NCBI RefSeq assembly: GCF_021134715.1 | Contig: NC_060021.1 | Span: 5,518,001-5,582,000 of the forward strand | Length of the DNA: 64,000 nt | Reading direction: 5' to 3' | From: Daphnia pulex | Lineage: Eukaryota > Arthropoda > Branchiopoda > Diplostraca > Daphniidae | Shown: piece after piece, positions 1 to 11,553 of the stretch | Numbering within the stretch: the stretch's first letter is position 1 | Layout of the letters: each line of letters begins with the position of its first letter | Notes under the pieces: model-generated | Told to the model about the DNA's origin: nothing | What the model saw: the letters and a program-made list of their open reading frames with translations, nothing else | The model's database searches: none | Program-made: the position numbers and the translations under genes

Positions 1-343
1 AAGTTCTATTTTAGCGCAGAATACCGTTAAAATGCTAGTTATAATGATTATTTTCTTGGTAGTCTAATTTTGACTGCCTACTCGGGCACAATTCCATAGG
101 TATTTTCCATGCTGATATTTAAACACCAAATCATAATAACTAATTGTGCAGCATGGATCTGCTCTTCCTAGTAAGAGACCAGGACTCGTAGTATCGTTGA
201 AAATCTCGTTGATTTTTTTTTTGTAAATTGTTCTTTGTGCTTTGGAACAGTTTTGAACTTTAAAATAGAAGTAATCAATTGTTAAACTGCTGTTGTGACG
301 TCATGACCACTTTTGAAATTGTTGTCCTATGAAGCTGTTTCGT

Positions 344-416
344 GGTCCCTTGGGTTAAATGGCAAAGCGCCAGCCTAGTAAGCAGGAGAACACGAGTTCG
401 AGTCTCGTTGAGACCT
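344..416 (+). tRNA. tRNA-Thr(AGT)-like, degenerate
   Basis: Anticodon loop CTAGTAA intact, but acceptor GGTCCCT/TGAGACC has two mismatches, the anticodon stem has A29/A41 and the D stem is weak. Probably a pseudogene. Confidence 0.5.
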
Positions 417-779
417 GTAAGAAATGTCATCATCATCATCCCGTGTCTCTTAGAAAACAGAAAAAGAACTGATAGAATCGTTAAAATAAGTTCTATTTTA
501 GCGCAGAATACCGTTAAATTGCTATTTATAATGATTATTTTCTTGGTAGTCTAATTTTGACTGCCTACTCGGGCACAATCCCATAGTTATTTTCCATGCT
601 GATATTTAAACGCCAAATCATAATACCTAATTGTGCTGCATGGATCTGCTCTTCCTAGTAAGAGACCAGGACTCGTAGTATCGTTGAAAATCTCGTTGAT
701 TTTTTTGTAAATTGTTCTTTGTGCTGTGGAACAGTTGGGAACTTTAAAATAGAAGTAATCAATTGTAAAACTGCTGTTG

Positions 780-787
780 TGACGTCA
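780..787. promoter_or_regulatory. TGACGTCA palindrome (representative copy)
   Basis: A perfect 8-bp CRE/ATF-type palindrome 40 bp before the tRNA at 828. It occurs at the same place in nearly every unit. A few units have TGATGTCA (for example before 8576, 13424 and 53429) and two have TGACGTTA (before 39102 and 41039). Binding by a bZIP factor is a guess from the motif alone. Confidence 0.5.
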
Positions 788-827
788 TGACCACTTTTGC
801 AATTGTTGTCCTATGAAGATGTTATGT

Positions 828-900
828 GGTACTATGGCTTAGATGGCAAAGCGCCTGCCTAGTAAACATGATATCACGAGTTCGAGTCTCATTGGGACCT
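828..900 (+). tRNA. tRNA-Thr(AGT)-like, degenerate
   Basis: GGTACTA acceptor with A4/G69; the 3' anticodon strand is ACATG, so two pairs are lost; CTCAT T stem. Probably inactive. Confidence 0.5.
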
Positions 901-1128
901 GTAAGAAATGTCATCATAATCATCCCGTGTCTCTTAGAAAACAGAAAAAGAACTGATAGAATCGTTAAAATAAGATCTATTTTAGCGCAGAATACCGTTA
1001 AATTGCTAGTTATAATGATTATTTTCTTGGTAGTCTAATTTTGACTGCCTACTCGGGGGCAATTCCATAGGTATTTTCCATGCTGATATTTAAACACCAA
1101 ATCATAATAACTAATTGTGCTGCATGGA

Positions 1129-1193
1129 TCTGCTCTTCCTAGTAAGAGACCAGGACTCGTAGTATCGTTGAAAATCTCGTTGATTTTTTTTTT
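1129..1193 (+). repeat. tRNA-like fragment with poly-T end (representative copy)
   Basis: Each spacer has CTCTTCCTAGTAAGAG, sharing CCTAGTAAG with the tRNA anticodon arm, then ACTCGTAGTATCG, then TCTCGTTG as in the tRNA T stem, then a T run (10 T here, 7-12 elsewhere). It could be a decayed second tRNA-Thr with its terminator, or chance. CTCTT/AAGAG forms a small hairpin. Confidence 0.4.
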
Positions 1194-1314
1194 GTAAATT
1201 GTTCTTTGTGCTTTGGAACAGTTGGGAACTTTAAAATAGAAGTAATCAATTGTTAAACTGCTGTTGTGACGTCATGACCACTTTTGAAATTGTTGTCCTA
1301 TGAAGCTGTTTTGT

Positions 1315-1387
1315 GGTCCTATGGGTTAAATGGCAAAGCGCCAGCCTAGTAAGCAGGATATCACGAGTTCGAGTCTCGTTGGGACCT
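1315..1387 (+). tRNA. tRNA-Thr(AGT)
   Basis: Acceptor and T arm are consensus. D arm GGGTTAAATGG and anticodon stem CCAGC/GCAGG (A29/A41) are weakened. Confidence 0.65.
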
Positions 1388-1798
1388 GTAAGAAATGTCA
1401 TCATCATCATCCCGTGTCTCTTAGAAAACAGAAAAAGAACTGAAAGAATCGTTAAAATAAGTTCTATTTTAGCGCAGAATACCGTTAAAATGCTAGTTAT
1501 AATGATTATTTTCTTGGTAGTCTAATTTTGACTGCCTACTCGGGCACAATTCCATAGGTATTTTCCATGCTGATATTTAAACACCAAATCATAATAACTA
1601 ATTGTGCAGCATGGATCTGCTCTTCCTAGTAAAAGACCAGGACTCGTAGTATCGTTGAAAATCTCGTTGATTTTTTTGTAAATTGTTCTGTGTGCTGTGG
1701 AACAGTTGGGAACTTTAAAATAGAAGTAATCAATTGTAAAACTGCTGTTGTGACGTCATGACCACTTTTGCAATTGTTGTCCTTTGAAGATGTTTTGT

Positions 1799-1871
1799 GG
1801 TACTATGGCTTAGATGGCAAAGCGCCTGCCTAGTAAGCAGGATATCACGAGTTCGAGTCTCATTGGGACCT
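1799..1871 (+). tRNA. tRNA-Thr(AGT)
   Basis: D and anticodon arms consensus; A4/G69 and C50/A64 mismatches; variable loop ATATC. Confidence 0.75.
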
Positions 1872-2284
1872 GTAAGAATTGTCGTCATAATCATCCCGTG
1901 TCTCTTAGAAAACAGAAAAAGAACTGAGAGAATCGTTAAAATAAGTTCTATTTTAGCGCAGAATACCGTTAAATTGCTAGCTATAATAATTATTTTCTAG
2001 GTTATCTAATTTTGACTGCCTACTCGGGCACAATTCCATAGGTATTTTCCGTGCTGAAATTTAAACACCAAAATCATAATAAATAATTGTGCTGCATGGA
2101 TCTGCTCTTCCTAGTAAGAGACCAGGACTCGTAGTATCGTTGAAAATCTCGTTGATTTTTTTTTGTAAATTGTTCTTTGTGCTTTGGAAAAGTTGGGAAC
2201 TTTTAAATAGAAGTAATCAATTGTTAAACTGCTGTTGTGACGTCATTACCACTTTTTTAATTGTTGTCCTATGAAAAGTTCTTT

Positions 2285-2357
2285 GGTCCTATGGCTTAGA
2301 TGGCAAATCGCCTGCCTAGTAAGCAGGAGATCACGAGTTCGAGTCTCGTTGGGACCT
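2285..2357 (+). tRNA. tRNA-Thr(AGT)
   Basis: Consensus except G24 to T, which breaks the C11 pair of the D stem. Confidence 0.8.
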
Positions 2358-2768
2358 GTAAGAAATGTCATCATCATCATCCCGTGTCTCTTAGAAAACA
2401 GAAAAAGAACTGAAAGAATCGTTAAAATAAGTTCTATTTTAGAGCAGAATACCGTTAAATTGCTAGTTATAATGATTATTTTCTTGGTAGTCTAATTTTG
2501 ACTGCCTACTCGGGCACAATTCCATAGGTATTTTCCATGCTGAAATTTAAACACCAAATCATAATAACTAATTGTGCTGCATGGATCTGTTCTTCCTAGT
2601 AAGAGACCAGGACTCGTAGTAACGTTGAAAATCTGGTTGATTTTTTTGTAAATTGTTCTTTGTGATGTGGAACAGTTGGCAACTTTAAAATAGAAGTAAT
2701 CAATTGTAAAACTGCTCTTGTGACGTCATGACCACTTTTGAAATTGTTGTCCTATGAAGCTGTTTTGT

Positions 2769-2841
2769 TGTCCTATGGCTTCGATGGCAAAGCGCCTGCA
2801 CACTAAGCAGGAGATCACGAGTTCGAGTCTCGTTGGGACCT
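2769..2841 (+). pseudogene. tRNA-Thr pseudogene, loop ACACTAA
   Basis: T1 replaces G1, and the anticodon loop has C33 and reads ACT. U33 is nearly universal, so this copy is probably dead. Confidence 0.7.
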
Positions 2842-3252
2842 GTAAGAAATGTCATCATAATCATCCCGTGTCTCTTAGAAAACAGAAAAAGAACTGATAG
2901 AATCGTTAAAATAAGTTCTATTTTAGCGCAGAATACCGTTAAAATGCTAGTTATAATGATTATTTTCTTTGTAATCTAATTTTGACTTCCTACTCGGGCA
3001 CAATTCCACAGGTATTTTCCATGCTGAAATTTAAACACCAAATCATAATAACTAATTGTGCTGCATGGATCTGCTCTTCCTAGTACGAGACCAGGACTCG
3101 TAGTATCGTTGAAAATCTCGTTGATTTTTTTGTAAATGGTTTTTTGTGCTGTGGAACATTTGGGAACTTAAAAATAGAAGTAATCAATTGTGAAACTGCT
3201 GTTGTGACGTCATGACCACTTTTGAAATTGTTGTCCTATGAAATAGGTTTGT

Positions 3253-3325
3253 GGTCCTATGGCTTAGATGGCAAAGCGCCTACCTAGTAGGCAGGAGATC
3301 ACGAGTTCGAGTCTCGTTGGGACCT
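3253..3325 (+). tRNA. tRNA-Thr(AGT)
   Basis: Loop CTAGTAG (G38) and A30/C40 mismatch in the anticodon stem; the rest is consensus. Confidence 0.7.
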
Positions 3326-3736
3326 GTAATAAATGTCATCATAATCTTCCCGTGTCTCTTAGAAAACAGTAAAAGAACTGATAGAATCGTCAAAATAAGT
3401 TCTATTTAAGCGCAGAATACCGTTAAATTGCTAGCTATAATAATTATTTTCTAGGTAATATAATTTTGACTGCCTACTCGGGCACAATTCCATAGGTATT
3501 TTCCGTGCTGAAATTTAAACACCAAATCATAATAACTAATTGTGCTGCATGGATCTGCTCTTCCTAGTAAGAGACCAGGACTCGTAGTATCGTTGAAAAT
3601 CTCGTTGATTTTTTTGTAAATTGTTCTTTGTGCTGTGGAACAGTTGGGAACTTTAAAATAGAAGTAATCAATTGTAAAACTGCTGTTGTGACGTCATGAC
3701 CACTTTTGAAATTGTTGTCCTATGAAAAAAGTTAGT

Positions 3737-3809
3737 GGTCCTATGGCTTAGATGGCAAAGCGCCTGCCTAGTAAGCAGGATATCACGAGTTCGAGTCTCG
3801 TTGGGACCT
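3737..3809 (+). tRNA. tRNA-Thr(AGT)
   Basis: All stems pair; variable loop ATATC instead of AGATC. First member of the 1452-bp duplication. Confidence 0.93.
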
Positions 3810-4220
3810 GTAATAAATTTCATCATCATCATCCCGTGTCTCTTAGAAAACAGAAAAAGAACTGAAAGAATCGTTAAAATAAGTTCTATTTTAGCGCAGA
3901 ATACCGTTAAAATGCTAGTTATAATGATTATTTTCTTGGTAGTCTAATTTTGACTGCCTACTCGGGCACAATTCCATAGGTATTTTCCATGCTGATATTT
4001 AAACACCAAATCATAATAACTAATTGTGCAGCATGGATCTGCTCTTCCTAGTAAGAGACCAGGACTCGTAGTATCGTTGAAAATCTCGTTGATTTTTTTG
4101 TAAATTGTTCTTTGTGCTGTGGAACAGTTGGGAACTTTAAAATAGAAGTAATCAATTGTAAAACTGCTGTTGTGACGTCATGACCACTTTTGAAATTGTT
4201 GTCCTATGAAAAAAGTTAGT

Positions 4221-4293
4221 GGTCCTATGGCTTAGATGGCAAAGCGCCTGCCTAGTAAGCAGGAGATCACGAGTTCGAGTCTCGTTGGGACCT
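4221..4293 (+). tRNA. tRNA-Thr(AGT), consensus
   Basis: Perfect consensus: acceptor GGTCCTA/TGGGACC with one T-G wobble, D stem GCTT/AAGC, anticodon stem CCTGC/GCAGG, T stem ACGAG/CTCGT, T73. No encoded CCA and no intron, as for many eukaryotic nuclear tRNAs. Confidence 0.96.
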
Positions 4294-4704
4294 GTAATAA
4301 ATTTCATCATAATCATCCCGTGTCTCTTAGAAAACAGAAAAAGAACTGATAGAATCGTCAAAATAAGTTCTATTTAAGCGCAGAATACCGTTAAATTGCT
4401 AGCTATAATAATTATTTTCTAGGTAATCTAATTTTGACTGCCTACTCGGGCACAATTCCATAGGTATTTTCCGTGCTGAAATTTAAACACCAAATCATAA
4501 TAACTAATTGTGCTGCATGGATCTGCTCTTCCTAGTAAGAGACCAGGACTCGTAGTATCGTTGAAAATCTCGTTGATTTTTTTGTAAATGGTTTTTTGTG
4601 CTGTGGAACATTTGGGAACTTAAAAATAGAAGTAATCAATTGTGAAACTGCTGTTGTGACGTCATGACCACTTTTGAAATTGTTGTCCTATGAAATAGGT
4701 TTGT

Positions 4705-4777
4705 GGTCCTATGGCTTAGATGGCAAAGCGCCTGCCTAGTAAGCAGGAGATCACGAGTTCGAGTCTCGTTGGGACCT
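4705..4777 (+). tRNA. tRNA-Thr(AGT), consensus
   Basis: Identical to the consensus copy at 4221; 5' flank is GAAATAGGTTTGT. Confidence 0.96.
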
Positions 4778-5188
4778 GTAATAAATGTCATCATAATCAT
4801 CCAGTGTCTCTTAGAAAACAGAAAAAGAACTGATAGAATCGTCCAAATAAGTTCTTTTTAAGCGCAGAATACCGTTAAATTGCTAGCTATAATAATTATT
4901 TTCTAGGTAATCTAATTTTGACTGCCTACTCGGGCACAATTCCATAGGTATTTTCCGTGCTGAAATTTAAACACCAAATCATAATAACTAATTGTGCTGC
5001 ATGGATCTGCTCTTCCTAGTAAGAGACCAGGACTCGTAGTATCGTTGAAAATCTCGTTGATTTTTTTGTAAATTGTTCTTTGTGCTGTGGAACAGTTGGG
5101 AACTTTAAAATAGAAGTAATCAATTGTAAAACTGCTGTTGTGACGTCATGACCACTTTTGAAATTGTTGTCCTATGAAAAAAGTTAGT

Positions 5189-5261
5189 GGTCCTATGGCT
5201 TAGATGGCAAAGCGCCTGCCTAGTAAGCAGGATATCACGAGTTCGAGTCTCGTTGGGACCT
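5189..5261 (+). tRNA. tRNA-Thr(AGT)
   Basis: Duplicate of the copy at 3737 (1452 bp away), with the ATATC variable loop. Confidence 0.93.
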
Positions 5262-5672
5262 GTAATAAATTTCATCATCATCATCCCGTGTCTCTTAGAA
5301 AACAGAAAAAGAACTGAAAGAATCGTTAAAATAAGTTCTATTTTAGCGCAGAATACCGTTAAAATGCTAGTTATAATGATTATTTTCTTGGTAGTCTAAT
5401 TTTGACTGCCTACTCGGGCACAATTCCATAGGTATTTTCCATGCTGATATTTAAACACCAAATCATAATAACTAATTGTGCAGCATGGATCTGCTCTTCC
5501 TAGTAAGAGACCAGGACTCGTAGTATCGTTGAAAATCTCGTTGATTTTTTTGTAAATTGTTCTTTGTGCTGTGGAACAGTTGGGAACTTTAAAATAGAAG
5601 TAATCAATTGTAAAACTGCTGTTGTGACGTCATGACCACTTTTGAAATTGTTGTCCTATGAAAAAAGTTAGT

Positions 5673-5745
5673 GGTCCTATGGCTTAGATGGCAAAGCGCC
5701 TGCCTAGTAAGCAGGAGATCACGAGTTCGAGTCTCGTTGGGACCT
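5673..5745 (+). tRNA. tRNA-Thr(AGT), consensus
   Basis: Duplicate of the copy at 4221; perfect consensus. Confidence 0.96.
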
Positions 5746-6156
5746 GTAATAAATTTCATCATAATCATCCCGTGTCTCTTAGAAAACAGAAAAAGAACTG
5801 ATAGAATCGTCAAAATAAGTTCTATTTAAGCGCAGAATACCGTTAAATTGCTAGCTATAATAATTATTTTCTAGGTAATCTAATTTTGACTGCCTACTCG
5901 GGCACAATTCCATAGGTATTTTCCGTGCTGAAATTTAAACACCAAATCATAATAACTAATTGTGCTGCATGGATCTGCTCTTCCTAGTAAGAGACCAGGA
6001 CTCGTAGTATCGTTGAAAATCTCGTTGATTTTTTTGTAAATGGTTTTTTGTGCTGTGGAACATTTGGGAACTTAAAAATAGAAGTAATCAATTGTGAAAC
6101 TGCTGTTGTGACGTCATGACCACTTTTGAAATTGTTGTCCTATGAAATAGGTTTGT

Positions 6157-6229
6157 GGTCCTATGGCTTAGATGGCAAAGCGCCTGCCTAGTAAGCAGGA
6201 GATCACGAGTTCGAGTCTCGTTGGGACCT
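6157..6229 (+). tRNA. tRNA-Thr(AGT), consensus
   Basis: Duplicate of the copy at 4705; perfect consensus. Confidence 0.96.
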
Positions 6230-6639
6230 GTAATAAATGTCATCATAATCATCCAGTGTCTCTTAGAAAACAGAAAAAGAACTGATAGAATCGTCCAAAT
6301 AAGTTCTTTTTAAGCGCAGAATACCGTTAAATTGCTAGCTATAATAATTATTTTCTAGGTAATCTAATTTTGACTGCCTACTCGGGCACAATTCCATAGG
6401 TATTCTCCGTGCTGAAATTTAAACACCAAATCATAATAACTAATTGTGCTGCATGGATCTGCTCTTCCTAGTAAGAGACGAGGACTCGTAGTATCGTTGA
6501 AAATCTCGTTGATTTTTTTGTAAATTGTTCTTTGTGCTGTGGAACAGTTGGGAACTTTAAAATAGAAGTAATCAATTGTAAAACTGCTGTTGTGACGTCA
6601 TGACCACTTTTGAAATGGTTGTCCTATGAAATACTTTTT

Positions 6640-6712
6640 GGTCCTATGGCTTAGATGGCAAATCGCCTGCCTAGTAAGCAGGAGATCACGAGTTTGAGTC
6701 TCGTTGTGACCT
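6640..6712 (+). tRNA. tRNA-Thr(AGT)
   Basis: G24 to T in the D stem, T loop TTTGAGT (loses C56 of the B box), and acceptor TGTGACC. Weak promoter expected. Confidence 0.6.
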
Positions 6713-7123
6713 GTAATAAATGTCATCATAATCATCCCGTGTCTCTTAGAAAACAGAAAAAGAACTGATAGAATCGTTAAAATAAGTTCTATTTTAGAGC
6801 AGAATACCGTTAAATTGCTAGTTATAATGATTATTTTCTTGGTAGTCTAATTTTGACTGCCTACTCGGGCACAATTCCATAGGTATTTTCCATGCTGATA
6901 TTTAAACACCAAATCATAATAACTAATTGTGCTGCATGGATCTGTTCTTCCTAGTAAGAGACCAGGACTCGTAGTAACGTTGAAAATCTGGTTGATTTTT
7001 TTGTAAATTGTTCTTTGTGATGTGGAACAGTTGGCAACTTTAAAATAGAAGTAATCAATTGTAAAACTGCTGTTGTGACGTCATGACCACTTTTGAAATT
7101 GTTGTCCTATGAAAGCGTTTTGT

Positions 7124-7196
7124 TGTCCTATGGCTTCGATGGCAAAGCGCCTGCCAACAAAGCAGGAGATCACGAGTTCAAGTCTCGTTGGGACCT
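7124..7196 (+). pseudogene. tRNA-Thr pseudogene, loop CAACAAA
   Basis: T1 replaces G1, the loop has A33 and reads ACA, and the T loop is TTCAAGT. Resembles the copy at 2769 in its TGTCC start and TTCGATGG D loop, so both share a decayed ancestor. Confidence 0.7.
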
Positions 7197-7606
7197 GTAA
7201 GAAATGTCATCATCATCATCCCGTGTCTCTTAGAAAACAGAAAAAGAACTGATAGAATCGTTAAAATAAGTTCTATTTTAGCGCAGAATACCGTTAAAAT
7301 GCTAGTTATAATGATTATTTTCTTGGTAATCTAATTTTGACTTCCTACTCGGGCACAATTCCACAGGTATTTTCCATGCTGAAATTTAAACACCAAATCA
7401 TAATAACTAATTGTGCTGCATGGATCTGCTCTTCCAAGTACGAGACCAGGACTCGTAGTATCGTTGAAAATCTCGTTGATTTTTTTGTAAATTGTTCTTT
7501 GTGCTGTGAAACAGTTGGGAACTTTAAAATAGAAGTAATCAATTGTAAAACTGCTGTTGTGACGTCATGACCACTTTTGAAATGGTTGTCCTATGAAATA
7601 CTTTTT

Positions 7607-7679
7607 GGTCCTATGGCTTAGATGGCAAATCGCCTGCCTAGTAAGCAGAAGATCACGAGTTCGAGTCTCGTTGGGACCT
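7607..7679 (+). tRNA. tRNA-Thr(AGT)
   Basis: G24 to T in the D stem and GCAGA in the anticodon stem (C27/A43); T arm consensus. Confidence 0.7.
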
Positions 7680-8092
7680 GTAAGAAATGTCATCATAATC
7701 ATCCCGTGTCTCTTAGAAAACAGAAAAAGAACTGATAGAATCGTTAAAATAAGTTCTATTTTAGCGCAGAATACCGTTAAATTGCTAGTTATAATGATTA
7801 TTTTCTTGGTAGTCTAATTTTGTTTGCCTACTCGGGCACAATTCCATAGGTATTTTCAATGCTGATATTTAAACACACAATCATAATAACTGATTGTGCA
7901 GCATGGATCTGCTCTTCCTAGTAAGAGACCAGGACTCGTAGTATCGTTGAAAATCTCGTTGATTTTTTTTTGTAAATTGTTCTTTGTGCTTTGGAACAGT
8001 TGGGAACTTTAAAATAGAAGTAATCAATTGTAAAACTGCTGTTGTGACGTCATGACCACTTTTGCAATTGTTGTCCTATGAAGCTGTTTTAT

Positions 8093-8165
8093 GGTACTAT
8101 GTCTTAGATGGCAAAGCGCCTGCCTAGTAAGCAGGATATCACGAGTTCGAGTCTCGTTGGGACCT
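8093..8165 (+). tRNA. tRNA-Thr(AGT)
   Basis: GGTACTA acceptor (A4/G69) and G10 to T in the D stem and A box; T arm consensus. Confidence 0.65.
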
Positions 8166-8575
8166 GTAAGAAATGTCATCATAATCATCCCGTGTCTCTT
8201 AGGAAACAGAAAAAGAACTGATAGAATCGTTAAAATAAGTTCTATTTTAGCGCAGAATACCGTTAGATTGCTAGTTATAATGATTATTTTCTTGGTAATC
8301 TAATTTTGACCGCCTACTCGGGCACAATTCCATAGGTATTTTCCATGCTGATATTTAAACACCAAATCATAATAACTAATTGTGCTGCATGGATCTGCTC
8401 TTCCTAGTAAGAGACCAGGACTCGTAGTATCGTTGAAAATCTCGTTGATTCTTTGTAAATTGTTTTTTGTGCTGTGGAACAGTTGGGAACTTTAAAATAG
8501 AAGTAATCAATTGTAAAACTGCTGTTGTGATGTCATGACCACTTTCGCAATTGTTGTCCTATGAAGCTGTTTTGT

Positions 8576-8648
8576 GGTACTATGGCTTAGATGGTAAAGC
8601 GCCTGCCTAGTAAGCAGGAGATCACGAGTTCGAGTCTCGTTGGGACCT
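8576..8648 (+). tRNA. tRNA-Thr(AGT)
   Basis: A4/G69 mismatch, D loop ends GGTA; other arms pair. Starts the block duplicated at 13424. Confidence 0.8.
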
Positions 8649-9057
8649 ATAAGAAATGTCATCATAATCATCCCGTGTCTCGTAGAAAACAGAAAAAGAA
8701 CTGATAGAATCGTTAAAATAAGTTCTATTTTAGCGCAGAATACCGTTAAATTGCTAGTTATAATGATTATTTTCTTGGTAGTCTAATTTTGACTGCCTAC
8801 TCGGGCACAATTCCATAGGTATTTTCCATGCTGATATTTAAACACCAAATCATAATAACTAATTGTGCAGCATGGATCTGCTCTTCCTAGTAAGAGACCA
8901 GGACTCGTAGTATCGTTGAAAATCTCGTTGATTTTTTTTTAATTGTTCTTTGTGCTTTGGAACAGTTGGGAACTTTAAAATAGAAGTAATCAATTGTTAA
9001 ACTGCTGTTGTGACGTCATGACCACTTTTGAAATTGTTGTCCTATGAAAAGTTATGT

Positions 9058-9130
9058 GGTCCTATGGGTTAGATGGCAAAGCGACTGCCTTGTAAGCAGG
9101 AGATCACGAGTTCGAGTCTCGTTGGGACCT
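9058..9130 (+). tRNA. tRNA-Thr(TGT)
   Basis: First TGT copy. Loop CTTGTAA, D arm GGGTT (G11/G24), and A27/G43 at the top of the anticodon stem; T arm and acceptor consensus. Confidence 0.8.
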
Positions 9131-9542
9131 GTAAGAAATGTCATCATAATCATCCCGTGTCTCTTAGAAAACAGAAAAAGAACTGATAGAATCGTTAAAA
9201 TAAATTCTATTTTAGCGCAGAATACCGTTAAATTGCTAGTTATAATGATTATTTTCTTGGTAGTCTAATTTTGACTGCCTACTCGGGCACAATTCCATAG
9301 ATATTTTCCATGCTGATATTTAAACACCAAATCATAATAACTAATTGTGCAGCATGGATCTGCTCTTCCTAGTAAGAGACCAGGACTCGTAGTATCGTTG
9401 AAAATCTCGTTGATTTTTTTTGTAAATTGTTCTTTGTGCTTTGGAACAGTTGGGAACTTTAAAATAGAAGTAATCAATTGTTAAACTGCTGTTGTGACGT
9501 CATGACCACTTTTGAAATTGTTGTTCTATGAAGCTGTTTTGT

Positions 9543-9615
9543 GGTACTATGGCTGAGATGGCAAAGCGCCTGCCTAGTAAATAGGATATCACGAGTTTGA
9601 GTCTCGTTGGGAGCT
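9543..9615 (+). tRNA. tRNA-Thr(AGT)-like, degenerate
   Basis: Anticodon stem 3' strand ATAGG, T loop TTTGAGT, acceptor GAGC (G71) and A4/G69. Probably inactive. Confidence 0.5.
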
Positions 9616-10025
9616 GTAAGAAATGTCATCATAATCATCCCGTGTCTCTTAAAAAACAGAAAAAGAACTGATAGAATCGTTAAAATAAGTTCTATTTTAG
9701 CGCAGAATACCGTTAAATTGCTAGTTATAATGATTATTTTCTTGGTAGTCTATTTTTGACTGCCTATTCGGGCACAATTCCATAGGTATTTTCCATGCTG
9801 ATATTTAAACACCAAATCATAATAACTAATTGTGCTGCATGGATCTGCTCTTTCTAGTAAGAGACCAGGACTCGTAGTATCGTTGAAAATCTCGTTGATT
9901 TTTTTGTAAATTGTTCTTTGTGCTGTGGAACAGTTGGGAACTTTAAAATAGAAGTAATCAATTGTAAAACTGCTGTTGTGACGTCATGACCACTTTCGAA
10001 ATTTTTGTCCTATGAAAAGTTCTGT

Positions 10026-10098
10026 GGTCCTATGGGTTAGATGGCAAAGCGCCTGCCTTGTAAGCAGGAGATCACGAGTTCGAGTCTCGTTGGGACCT
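10026..10098 (+). tRNA. tRNA-Thr(TGT), class C
   Basis: Class T body (only the G11/G24 mismatch) with T5 at 10136-10140. First class C unit. Confidence 0.88.
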
Positions 10099-10135
10099 GT
10101 AAGAAATGTCATCATAATCATCCCGTGTCTCGGGA

Positions 10136-10140
10136 TTTTT
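10136..10140 (+). terminator. T5 Pol III terminator of class C units (first copy)
   Basis: A swapped 3' flank (CGGGATTTTTGTGTG in place of CTTAGAAAACAG) puts TTTTT 38 nt after the tRNA end. The same run follows all 18 class C units and never the others. T4 or longer on the coding strand is the normal Pol III stop signal. Confidence 0.65.
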
Positions 10141-10512
10141 GTGTGAAAAAGAACTGATAGAATCGTTAAAATAAGTTCTATTTTAGCGCAGAATACCGTT
10201 AAATTGCTAGTTATAATGATTATTTTCTTGGTAGTCTTAATTTTGACTGCCTACTCGGGCACAATTCCATAGATATTTTCCATGCTGATATTTAAACACC
10301 AAATCATAATAACTAATTGTGCTGCATGGATCTGCTCTTTCTAGTAAGAGACCAGGACTCGTAGTATCGTTGAAAATCTCGTTGATTTTTTTGTAAATTG
10401 TTCTTTGTGCTGTGGAACAGTTGGGAACTTTAAAATAGAAGTAATCAATTGTAAAACTGCTGTTGTGACGTCATGACCAATTTTGAAATTTTTGTCCTAT
10501 GAAAAGTTCTGT

Positions 10513-10585
10513 GGTCCTATGGGTTAGATGGCAAAGCGCCTGCCTTGTAAGCAGGAGATCACGAGTTCGAGTCTCGTTGGGACCT
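10513..10585 (+). tRNA. tRNA-Thr(TGT), class T
   Basis: Consensus class T body; 3' flank is the ordinary CTTAGAAAAC type with no close T run. Confidence 0.88.
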
Positions 10586-10997
10586 GTAAGAAATGTCATC
10601 ATAATCATCCCGTGTCTCTTAGAAAACAGAAAAAGAACTGATAGAATCGTTAAAATAAGTTCTATTTTAGCGCAGAATACCGTTAAATTGCTAGTTATAA
10701 TGATTATTTTCTTGGTAGTCTAATTTTGACTGCCTACTCGGGCACAATTCCATAGGTATTTTCCATGCTGATATTGAAACACCAAATCATAATAACTAAT
10801 TGTGCAGCATGGATCTGCTCTTCCTAGTAAGAGACCAGGACTCGTAGTATCGTTGAAAATCTCGTTGATTTTTTTTGTAAATTGTTCTTTGTGCTTTGGA
10901 ACAGTTGGGAACTTTAAAATAGAAGTAATCAATTGTTAAACTGCTGTTGTGACGTCATGACCACTTTTGAAATTGTTGTTCTATGAAGCTGTTTTGT

Positions 10998-11070
10998 GGT
11001 ACTATGGCTGAGATGGCAAAGCGCCTGCCTAGTAAGCAGGAGATCACGAGTTCGAGTCTCATTGGGACCT
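10998..11070 (+). tRNA. tRNA-Thr(AGT), class B
   Basis: Class B with mismatches in acceptor, D and T stems. Anticodon stem intact. 3' flank CTTAAAAAACAG. Confidence 0.72.
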
Positions 11071-11480
11071 GTAGGAAATGTCATCATAATCATCCCGTGT
11101 CTCTTAAAAAACAGAAGAAGAACTGATAGAATCGTTATAATAAGTTCTATTTTAGCGCAGAATACCCTTAAATTGCTAGTTATAATGATTATTTTCTTGG
11201 TAGTCTATTTTTGACTGCCTACTCGGGCACAATTCCATAGGTATTTTCCATGCTGATATTTAAACACCAAATCATAATAACTAATTGTGCTGCATGGATC
11301 TGCTCTTTCTAGTAAGAGACCAGGACTCGTAGTATCGTTGAAAATCTCGTTGATTTTTTTGTAAATTGTTCTTTGTGCTGTGGAACAGTTGGGAACTTTA
11401 AAATAGAAGTAATCAATTGTAAAACTGCTGTTGTGACGTCATGACCACTTTCGAAATTTTTGTCCTATGAAAAGTTCTGT

Positions 11481-11553
11481 GGTCCTATGGGTTAGATGGC
11501 AAAGCGCCTGCCTTGTAAGCAGGAGATCACGAGTTCGAGTCTCGTTGGGACCT
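11481..11553 (+). tRNA. tRNA-Thr(TGT), class C
   Basis: Class C body; T5 at 11591-11595. Confidence 0.88.

Noticed and set aside
911-935. CATCATCATCATCCCG microsatellite in the 3' flank of early units
   Set aside because: Only three or four CAT repeats, a minor variant of CATCATAATCATCCCG.
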